Shown piece after piece: positions 1 to 5,803 of a DNA stretch of 5,803 bases (the first letter of the stretch is position 1; every line of letters begins with the position of its first letter). The stretch comes from Eubacteriales bacterium. Lineage in GTDB: Bacteria > Bacillota > Clostridia > Peptostreptococcales > Anaerovoracaceae. Position numbers and translations under genes: made by a program. The DNA is taken from the NCBI GenBank assembly GCA_028680875.1, contig JAQUJQ010000110.1, positions 1-5,803 on the forward strand, in the 5' to 3' direction. The notes beneath the pieces were generated by a model. The model did not search any database, was not told the DNA's origin, and saw only the letters and a list, made by a program, of their open reading frames with translations.

Positions 1-1
1 C

Positions 2-805
2 AGAACCTTTGACGTCGGTATTGCAGAGCAACATGCAGTCACATTTGCCGCAGGACTGGCTCTAAATGGATACAAACCTGTAGTTGCCATTTATTCTACA
101 TTCCTTCAACGTTCCTACGATCAATTACTGGTGGATGTATGCCTGCAAAAGTTACCCGTCATTTTTATGCTTGACCGTGCAGGTAACGTAGGCAATGATG
201 GTGAAACTCATCACGGAGTTTTTGACTTTTCTTATCTTTCCCACATGCCCGGTATGACGGTTATGGCTCCAAAAGATAGCAGAGAATTGGAAGCTATGAT
301 GGACTATGCACACACCTTGAACGGCCCCTGCGCCATTCGTTACCCGAAAGGGCAAGTCTGGAACTGTCCTGACTCCGACAATAATCAAATAATAGATGGA
401 AACTCAGAATTATTGGCTGAAGGAAAAGATGTAAGTCTGGTTGCCATTGGTAAAATGGTACAAATTGCCATGGAGGCTCGGACAAAATTGAAATCAATCG
501 GTTATGAAGCAGAGGTAATCAATGCAAGATTCCTTAAACCTGTTGATATGAATACAATCCTGACATCGGTGAAAAAAACCGGCAACATGGTCACTCTAGA
601 GGATAACGTAATTATTGGAGGCTTTGGCAGCGGAATTTTATCATTATTAGCATCAGAAGGTGTTCGAGATCTGAAAACACTATGTCTTGGTTGGCCGGAT
701 TGCTTCATTCCCCATGGGAATATGGAACAGCTTTTTGCGGAATACAAATTGGATGCTGATTCCGTTGCGAAGAGGGTGGGTGAATTTATTGAAGGAAAGG
801 CTTGA
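2..805 (+). CDS. dxs: 1-deoxy-D-xylulose-5-phosphate synthase, C-terminal part (5' end outside window)
   Basis: DXS is a cytosolic thiamine-diphosphate enzyme. It condenses pyruvate and glyceraldehyde 3-phosphate to 1-deoxy-D-xylulose 5-phosphate, the first step of the MEP isoprenoid pathway, and also feeds thiamine and pyridoxal synthesis. The reading frame is open from base 2 and gives 267 residues of a usual ~620, covering the transketolase pyrimidine-binding domain and the C-terminal transketolase domain. The segment DVGIAEQHAVTFAAG holds the catalytic Glu (codon 26-28, E. coli E370). Equivalents of other E. coli active-site residues are present: Tyr and Arg in IYSTFLQRSYDQ (codons 92 and 110; Y392, R398), Arg in DRAG (176; R420), Asp and His in NDGETHHG (197 and 209; D427, H431), and Arg in IRYPKG (338; R478). 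One small difference is THHG where E. coli has THQG. The C-terminus LGWPDCFIPHG is typical of the family. The end overlaps the tlyA start. The enzyme looks intact as far as it is visible. Confidence 0.97.
   Translation, partial: RTFDVGIAEQHAVTFAAGLALNGYKPVVAIYSTFLQRSYDQLLVDVCLQKLPVIFMLDRAGNVGNDGETHHGVFDFSYLSHMPGMTVMAPKDSRELEAMMDYAHTLNGPCAIRYPKGQVWNCPDSDNNQIIDGNSELLAEGKDVSLVAIGKMVQIAMEARTKLKSIGYEAEVINARFLKPVDMNTILTSVKKTGNMVTLEDNVIIGGFGSGILSLLASEGVRDLKTLCLGWPDCFIPHGNMEQLFAEYKLDADSVAKRVGEFIEGKA
771..779 (+). promoter_or_regulatory. Ribosome binding site for tlyA, inside the dxs 3' end
   Basis: The purine-rich AGAGGGTGG contains a GAGGGTG core that resembles the Shine-Dalgarno consensus. It ends 9 bases before TTG at 789. 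The spacing fits TTG 789 and is far too short for the in-frame GTG at 780, so it helps decide the start. It lies within the last codons of dxs, which suggests that translation of tlyA is coupled to dxs. Confidence 0.55.
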
Positions 806-1589
806 TGTCTTACTTGTTCAAAAAGGATACTATCCATCCAGAGAAAAAGCTAAGGTCGCTATAATGGCAGGCCTTGTTTACATAAATCGACAGATTTCAG
901 ATAAACCGGGTATGACGGTGAAAACCGATTCAACTATCCACATTCAAGAAAATCCATGTCCCTATGTGGGAAGGGGCGGATTGAAGCTTGAAAAAGCCCT
1001 TAAAGAGTTTGATATAAACCCGGAAAATAAAGTCGTTGCAGATATAGGAGCATCTACCGGAGGCTTTACTGATTGCATGTTACAAAAGGGAGCTTCCAGG
1101 GTTTATGCCATAGATGTGGGATACGGACAGCTTGATTATAAGCTTAGAATAGATCCCAGAGTTATTAATATGGAAAAAACCAACATTCGCCATTTAGATC
1201 CGAGCACAATACCGGAGTTGCTTGACATTATTACTATTGATGTATCATTTATTTCACTTAATCTGGTATTTCCTGTAGCTCAAAAGATTCTAAAAGAAAA
1301 TGGGAAGGTTATAGCTTTGATCAAACCTCAATTTGAGGCGGGTCGTGAGCAGGTAGGAAAACATGGTGTAATTAAGGATAAAATAATTCATAATCAAGTG
1401 ATTCTTAAGGTAGCCGACTATGGTAAGCAAAACGGGCTAAACACTATGGGACTGACTTATTCTCCATTAACAGGAGCAAAGGGCAATATTGAATACCTAA
1501 TGTTTTTTCTAAAGGGTGAATCTATCTTAACTAAAGAGTTGGATACGAGCACTATTGTTGATCAAGCACATGCCAGTCTTTATTCTTAA
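789..1589 (+). CDS. tlyA: TlyA family rRNA (cytidine-2'-O)-methyltransferase
   Basis: TlyA proteins use S-adenosylmethionine to 2'-O-methylate cytidines in rRNA (C1920 of 23S and, in some subtypes, C1409 of 16S, E. coli-type numbering). Loss gives capreomycin resistance in mycobacteria; the older label 'hemolysin A' is misleading. I chose the TTG at 789 because it gives M-KERLDVLLV, the usual family N-terminus, has a spaced ribosome binding site, and yields 266 aa, close to the usual ~265-270. The frame also stays open upstream to 687, but that extension is dxs sequence in another frame. Residues ~2-52 form an S4 RNA-binding domain (SREKAKVAIMAGLVYIN). Residues ~59 to the end form an FtsJ-like methyltransferase domain: YVGRGGLKLEKAL at 59-71, the SAM-binding loop DIGASTGGFTDCML at 85-98, DVGYGQL at 109-115, DVSFISL from 151, and KPQFE at 179-183. 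The tail GLTYSPLTGAKGNIEYL is characteristic. It overlaps dxs by 17 bp. Which rRNA sites it modifies cannot be read from the sequence. Confidence 0.93.
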   Translation: MKERLDVLLVQKGYYPSREKAKVAIMAGLVYINRQISDKPGMTVKTDSTIHIQENPCPYVGRGGLKLEKALKEFDINPENKVVADIGASTGGFTDCMLQKGASRVYAIDVGYGQLDYKLRIDPRVINMEKTNIRHLDPSTIPELLDIITIDVSFISLNLVFPVAQKILKENGKVIALIKPQFEAGREQVGKHGVIKDKIIHNQVILKVADYGKQNGLNTMGLTYSPLTGAKGNIEYLMFFLKGESILTKELDTSTIVDQAHASLYS

Positions 1590-1608
1590 AGTCTTAGAAT
1601 GTTTTTTT
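1582..1608 (+). other. Weak AT-rich hairpin followed by a T7 run (doubtful terminator or attenuator)
   Basis: ATTCT at 1582-1586 can pair with AGAAT at 1596-1600 around a 9-base loop, followed by G and seven T. A competing stem pairs CTTTA at 1578-1582 with TAAAG at 1587-1591. Each stem has only five pairs with a single G-C, so strong termination is unlikely. It is listed because it sits in the only gap between genes and overlaps the tlyA stop codon. It may be no more than AT-rich spacer. Confidence 0.15.
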
Positions 1609-1611
1609 ACA

Positions 1612-1616
1612 AGGGG
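1612..1616 (+). promoter_or_regulatory. Ribosome binding site deciding the mutS start
   Basis: AGGGG ends 8 bases before ATG at 1625 but only 2 bases before the in-frame ATG at 1619. Normal spacing therefore favours 1625, which also gives the family N-terminus MSLTPMMQQY. Confidence 0.65.
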
Positions 1617-1624
1617 ATATGAAT

Positions 1625-4198
1625 ATGTCGTTGACACCAATGATGCAGCAATATATGGAGATAAAAAATAAGCACCGGGATTGCATTCTATTCTTCAGAC
1701 TGGGCGATTTTTATGAGATGTTCTTCGAAGATGCCATCGTTGCTTCCAAAGCTTTAGAAATTACCTTGACCGGAAAGAATTGCGGCTTAGAAGAAAAAGC
1801 TCCTATGTGTGGTGTCCCTTTTCATGCCGCTGAAACTTATATAGGAAAACTTGTGGACAAGGGGTATAAGGTGGCTATCTGTGAACAGGTTGAAGACCCG
1901 GCTACGGCTAAGGGGATTGTAAAACGTGAGGTTGTTCAAATCATCACCCCCGGGACACGTGTCAGTCAAGCAATGTTAAAAGAAAAGGAAAACAACTACC
2001 TTACTTCTATCTATATTTATCAAGAAGGAGCAGGCCTGGCATATTGTGACCTTTCAACAGGAGAAATCGGTGTATTGGAAGTGGCGGGGAAAAGCTACCT
2101 GGAAACGCTGTCAAACGAGTTGGTTAAGCTCCAAGCAAAGGAAATACTGATTAATCAGGAAATAACGGAAGATGTTATGGCCGATGCATATATAACCCTG
2201 TTGGAAGACTCTTATTATAGGGATTACGAAATAGAAAACCGCATATTAAATCAATTCAAAGTTAAGTCCCTTCACGGCTTAGGTTTGGCTGATTTAGAAA
2301 ATGCAACAAAGGCATTGGGAGCCTTACTTTCATATTTGCTTGAAACCCAAAAACAATCACTTACACATATTCAAAACTTAAAAGTATCAGATATAGGAAA
2401 CCATATGACTTTGGATAAGGCAACTTTTAGGAATTTGGAATTGACCGAAACACTTTATGACAAAAAAATACAAGGGTCATTGCTGGGTGTATTAGATCGA
2501 ACCCAAACAGCCATGGGATCAAGAAAATTGAAGCAATGGCTGAAAGAACCTTTAAACCAAGCAGACATGATCAAAAAACGCTTGGATAGCGTAGAATTGC
2601 TTGTCGATGAGATTATTTTACATAACAATTTAAAAGAAACCTTGAAACAAGTTTACGATCTGGAACGGTTAACCGGCCGGATTGCCTGCGGAAATACCAA
2701 TGCCAGAGACCTGATTGCACTTCGCAACTCTATCCATGTACTACCGGATATAAAAGCAGAATTATTCCAATGCGGGGACCCGTTATTAGAGAAATTGGAA
2801 AACGAGATAGAAGATCTGAAGCCTGTTTATCATTTGATTGAAGGGTCAATTGAAGACGATCCCCCTTTTACTATAAAAGAGGGTGGCATAATCCGGGAAG
2901 GCCATTCTGCCGAACTGGACCATCTTAAAGATTCTATTAAAGAAGGGCAGGATTGGATTGCAGGCTTAGAAGGAGTGGAAAGGAAGAGAACCGGTATTAA
3001 AAATCTGAAGGTTGGTTTTAACAAGGTTTTCGGCTATTATATTGAAGTAACTAAATCTTATTATGATTCTATTCCGGAGGATTATATCCGAAAACAAACC
3101 TTGGTTAACTGTGAGCGTTTTATTACTCCCGAGTTAAAAGAAGTTGAATCAATAGTTTTAAATGCGGAAACAAAGATTAACCAATTGGAATATGAACTTT
3201 TCCAGCAAATCCGTGAAGAGATACAAGATCACATTACAAGCATTCAAAGTACCTCAGCAGCTCTGGCAGTTCTGGATGTTCTATTATCTTTTGCAGAAGT
3301 AAGCAGTCGAATGGGATATGTAAAACCGACAATTGATGACTCCTCAATCATTCGTATTGAAAAAGGAAGGCATCCCGTGTTGGAACAGATGACCAAAGAT
3401 GGAATTTTCGTGGCCAATGATACCTATTTGGATGGAGAACACCACAGCATGCTTTTGATTACCGGGCCCAACATGTCCGGGAAATCAACCTATATGAGAC
3501 AAACTGCCCTCATTGTACTCATGGCTCAAATCGGATGCTTTGTCCCCGCAGAACAGGCGAAAATCGGCCTTGTGGACCGGATATATACACGAATCGGCGC
3601 ATCAGACAATTTAACTCAGGGACATAGTACCTTTTTTGTGGAAATGAGTGAACTGGCTTATATACTTAACACCGCTTCAGAAAAAAGTTTAGTAATTCTG
3701 GATGAAATCGGTCGAGGCACAAGCACCTATGATGGTCTTTCCATCGCATGGGCTGTAGTAGAATATCTATGTAACAGTCAACGTCAGGTCAGAACTCTCT
3801 TTGCTACCCATTATCATGAATTGACCGCCTTGGAATCAACAATTTCGGGACTTCAAAATCTTAATGTTGATGTTCAGGAGCAAAATGGTACAATTATTTT
3901 TTTGCATAAAATAATTGAAGGCAGTGCCAGTAAGAGTTATGGTATTCATGTAGCCAAACTGGCAGGCGTGCCCCCGATCGTATTGGAGACTGCCCGTCAA
4001 AAACTTTATGAGTTGGAAAGAGGTGTAGAGGAAAGCAATAAAAAACAAGAAGAAGAAAGTTTGCAGGTTTCTTTATTCGACTTTTTAGAAAATCCGGTTG
4101 TAGAACGTCTCAAGGCATTAGATTTAATGGAAATCACCCCTTCACAAGCCATTAGAATTTTGGAGGAATTAAAAGATGCTGCTAAAAAACAGGATTGA
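1625..4198 (+). CDS. mutS: DNA mismatch repair ATPase MutS
   Basis: MutS scans DNA as a dimer, binds base-base mismatches and small loops, and on ATP binding becomes a sliding clamp that recruits MutL. The start at 1625 gives 857 aa, normal for bacterial MutS1; an ATG six bases upstream (1619) would add two residues but is too close to the ribosome binding site. Domains in order are: mismatch recognition (~1-115) with the Phe-X-Glu reader in GDFYEMF (F29, E31), connector (~125-260), lever and inserted clamp (~270-555, including FGYYIEVTKS), and the ATPase (~556-800). In the ATPase, Walker A is GPNMSGKST at 614-622 (K620), the dimer signature GHSTFFVEM starts at 666, Walker B is LDEIGRGTSTYDG with D693 and E694, and the switch His is H729 in ATHYHEL. 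The charged C-terminal region carries QVSLF at 814-818, a good match to the sliding-clamp binding consensus, and ends in a helical TPSQAIRILEELK segment typical of the oligomerisation tail. No key residue is missing. It overlaps mutL by 23 bp. Confidence 0.98.
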   Translation: MSLTPMMQQYMEIKNKHRDCILFFRLGDFYEMFFEDAIVASKALEITLTGKNCGLEEKAPMCGVPFHAAETYIGKLVDKGYKVAICEQVEDPATAKGIVKREVVQIITPGTRVSQAMLKEKENNYLTSIYIYQEGAGLAYCDLSTGEIGVLEVAGKSYLETLSNELVKLQAKEILINQEITEDVMADAYITLLEDSYYRDYEIENRILNQFKVKSLHGLGLADLENATKALGALLSYLLETQKQSLTHIQNLKVSDIGNHMTLDKATFRNLELTETLYDKKIQGSLLGVLDRTQTAMGSRKLKQWLKEPLNQADMIKKRLDSVELLVDEIILHNNLKETLKQVYDLERLTGRIACGNTNARDLIALRNSIHVLPDIKAELFQCGDPLLEKLENEIEDLKPVYHLIEGSIEDDPPFTIKEGGIIREGHSAELDHLKDSIKEGQDWIAGLEGVERKRTGIKNLKVGFNKVFGYYIEVTKSYYDSIPEDYIRKQTLVNCERFITPELKEVESIVLNAETKINQLEYELFQQIREEIQDHITSIQSTSAALAVLDVLLSFAEVSSRMGYVKPTIDDSSIIRIEKGRHPVLEQMTKDGIFVANDTYLDGEHHSMLLITGPNMSGKSTYMRQTALIVLMAQIGCFVPAEQAKIGLVDRIYTRIGASDNLTQGHSTFFVEMSELAYILNTASEKSLVILDEIGRGTSTYDGLSIAWAVVEYLCNSQRQVRTLFATHYHELTALESTISGLQNLNVDVQEQNGTIIFLHKIIEGSASKSYGIHVAKLAGVPPIVLETARQKLYELERGVEESNKKQEEESLQVSLFDFLENPVVERLKALDLMEITPSQAIRILEELKDAAKKQD
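4162..4166 (+). promoter_or_regulatory. Ribosome binding site for mutL, inside the mutS 3' end
   Basis: GGAGG is a perfect core Shine-Dalgarno, 9 bases before ATG at 4176. It lies inside the last codons of mutS, so mutL can be translated by ribosomes finishing mutS. Confidence 0.8.
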
Positions 4199-5803
4199 TC
4201 GATTGCCCAAGGAGACAGCGGATAAAATCGCTGCCGGTGAGGTTGTGGATCGGCCTCTTTCCATTGTGAAAGAGCTTTTAGAAAATGCTATTGATGCTGG
4301 TGCGAATGTAATTACAGTAGAAATAAAGAATGGTGGGAAAACCTATATTCGTGTAACAGACAATGGCTGTGGTATTTCAAAGGCGGATCTTAGCCTGGCT
4401 TTCCAACGACATGCCACCAGTAAAATAAAGGATGCAAAGGATTTGGACTTCATAACGACCTTGGGCTTCCGCGGAGAGGCTCTTGCGAGCATTGCTGCGG
4501 TTACCAAAATTGAAGTTATTACCAAAACAAAGGAAGAAAAGATAGGGTCTCGCATAATGATTGAGGGAGGCCGGGTTGCATTACAGGGAGATACGGGCTG
4601 TCCTGACGGTACAACGGCCATTGTAAGAAACCTTTTTTATAATACTCCCGCCCGATTGAAATTTCTCAAGCAGGACGGTACGGAAAGTTCTCTGATCATC
4701 GACTTTGTATCCAAGATAGCATTGGCTTACCCGGGCATTCGCATTCACTTGATTAACAACGGAGTTACTTTGTTTGCCACACCGGGGAAGGGTAGCGTGT
4801 ATGCTAACATCCTTACCATATATAGTAAAGATATAAAGGACAAGCTTCTAACCACTACAAGCAAAGAAGGGGACTATGAAATAGAGGCTTATCTGTCATC
4901 ACAGAATATTAGTAAACCAAATAGAAAAAACCAGGTATTCTTTGTCAATGGCCGCTATATTAAAAACAAAATTCTTGAAGATGCAGTTACAAAAGCATAT
5001 GGAGAGAGGATTCCTGAGGGCCGTTATCCCATAGTGTTTATGTTTTTAGCAGTAAAGCCAAATCGATTGGATGTAAACATTCATCCCAATAAACGAGAAA
5101 TACGTTTCGATGACAATGAGGATATTTCTGAATTTGTTATAAAAGCAATTCAAAAAGGACTCTTAACAAAAGAAGGAATTCCGGAAATCAAGGAAGAAAA
5201 GATCTTTCGAGTAGCTGATAAGTCCCAAGGATTAAAAAGAACAAATAACGTGCCGGGAAACCAGGTCGACATAAAAACGTTATTGTCAACAAAGCGACAA
5301 AATAGTAAAAAAGTTGATTTTATTATGGAGGAATTACCTGATTACGAAGTGCCCTTTGATTTATCAACGATTAAAGTAACCAACTCCATTTTTGGCACCT
5401 ATATTATAGGAAACGATGATGAGAATCTCTATTTAATTGACCAACACGCAGCCCATGAAAGAGTATTTTATGAAAAGCTCCTGGCAATATGGATGGCAGA
5501 AGAAAAAGCATCTCAGGGATTGCTGGCACCTTTTGTAATCCAGGTTCCTCTTACCTCAGCCCATCAACTTGATAGCCTGATGGATCCATTACGTTCTATG
5601 GGGTTTATATTAGAAGAATTTGGTTTAAAATCAATTATAATTAAAGGGGTACCTTCGTTTATGAGTCTCCCGCAAGCAAAAGAATTCCTTGATCATTATC
5701 TAGATGAAATTAGCAGAGGCAAGGAGTTTACTGATAAAGTAAATTTGGATACAATAATTATGAGTGCATGTAAGAGTGCGGTAAAAGCTAATCAACTGTT
5801 GGA
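4176..5803 (+). CDS. mutL: DNA mismatch repair protein MutL, endonuclease type (3' end outside window)
   Basis: MutL links mismatch recognition by MutS to strand incision and removal. The frame is open from ATG 4176 to the window edge: 542 codons of an expected ~620-650. The N-terminal GHKL ATPase (~1-335) has E33 (catalytic, E. coli E29) and N37 (Mg binding) in KELLENAIDAGA, DNGCGI at 62-67, RHATSKI at 78-84, TLGFRGEALASI at 95-106, LFYNTPAR at 153-160, and DVNIHPNK at 299-306, where K306 matches E. coli K307. A charged linker follows (~340-395), then the C-terminal dimerisation domain. This holds DQHAAHERVFYE at 422-433, an exact DQHA(X)2E(X)4E metal-binding endonuclease motif, and ACK at 531-533. 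QGLLAP at 447-452 fits the QXX(I/L)XP clamp-binding pattern of nicking MutLs. E. coli-type MutL lacks the endonuclease motif, so this enzyme should nick DNA itself. The last conserved zinc-site motif (C-P-H-G-R-P in relatives) should lie just beyond the window. Confidence 0.97.
   Translation, partial: MLLKNRIDRLPKETADKIAAGEVVDRPLSIVKELLENAIDAGANVITVEIKNGGKTYIRVTDNGCGISKADLSLAFQRHATSKIKDAKDLDFITTLGFRGEALASIAAVTKIEVITKTKEEKIGSRIMIEGGRVALQGDTGCPDGTTAIVRNLFYNTPARLKFLKQDGTESSLIIDFVSKIALAYPGIRIHLINNGVTLFATPGKGSVYANILTIYSKDIKDKLLTTTSKEGDYEIEAYLSSQNISKPNRKNQVFFVNGRYIKNKILEDAVTKAYGERIPEGRYPIVFMFLAVKPNRLDVNIHPNKREIRFDDNEDISEFVIKAIQKGLLTKEGIPEIKEEKIFRVADKSQGLKRTNNVPGNQVDIKTLLSTKRQNSKKVDFIMEELPDYEVPFDLSTIKVTNSIFGTYIIGNDDENLYLIDQHAAHERVFYEKLLAIWMAEEKASQGLLAPFVIQVPLTSAHQLDSLMDPLRSMGFILEEFGLKSIIIKGVPSFMSLPQAKEFLDHYLDEISRGKEFTDKVNLDTIIMSACKSAVKANQLL

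Noticed and set aside
687..788. Extended tlyA start at ATG 687
   Set aside because: The added residues are out-of-frame dxs sequence with no resemblance to TlyA proteins, and the resulting 300 aa exceeds the family length.
502..837. A 111-codon antisense open frame opposite dxs and the tlyA start, plus other minus-strand frames opposite dxs, mutS and mutL
   Set aside because: They lie wholly opposite well-conserved genes, show no recognisable domain, and no convincing ribosome site was noticed. They are shadows of the coding strand.
1222..1248. TTGACA followed 15 bases later by TATCAT inside tlyA, a possible internal promoter for mutS
   Set aside because: The spacing is short, the -10 is imperfect, and the bases encode a conserved stretch of TlyA. 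It lies nearly 380 bases before mutS, so chance is the simpler explanation.
1619..1621. ATG at 1619 as the mutS start
   Set aside because: It is only 2 bases after the AGGGG site. ATG 1625 has normal spacing and gives the family N-terminus.
1..5803. A previously undescribed system, mobile element, CRISPR array or RNA gene
   Set aside because: Four familiar housekeeping genes account for almost every base. No spaced repeat array, transposase, tRNA-like fold or unexplained stretch is visible.

Overview
The window is ordinary housekeeping DNA from a low-GC Firmicute. The protein style points to Clostridia, and the N-terminal third of MutS reads most like Lachnospiraceae or relatives. This placement rests on recalled family sequences and moderate-to-low GC, not on a search.

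Four genes, all on the + strand, fill almost every base. From left to right they are: the 3' part of dxs (isoprenoid precursor synthesis), tlyA (S4-domain rRNA 2'-O-methyltransferase), a complete mutS (mismatch recognition ATPase), and the 5' part of mutL (mismatch repair ATPase and endonuclease, cut by the window end). Two junctions overlap: dxs/tlyA by 17 bp if the TTG start is right, and mutS/mutL by 23 bp. The only gap is 29-35 bp, between tlyA and mutS. The layout suggests one transcription unit, or two abutting units (dxs-tlyA and mutS-mutL).

MutS and MutL form a complete mismatch-recognition pair of the methyl-independent type. MutL carries the DQHA(X)2E(X)4E endonuclease motif, and both proteins carry plausible sliding-clamp binding motifs (QVSLF in MutS, QGLLAP in MutL). 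The most notable point is the neighbourhood: mutS directly follows tlyA, where many clostridia have nadK, argR and recN. I found no mobile element, CRISPR array, RNA gene, riboswitch or new system. There is no gene-free stretch longer than about 35 bases.
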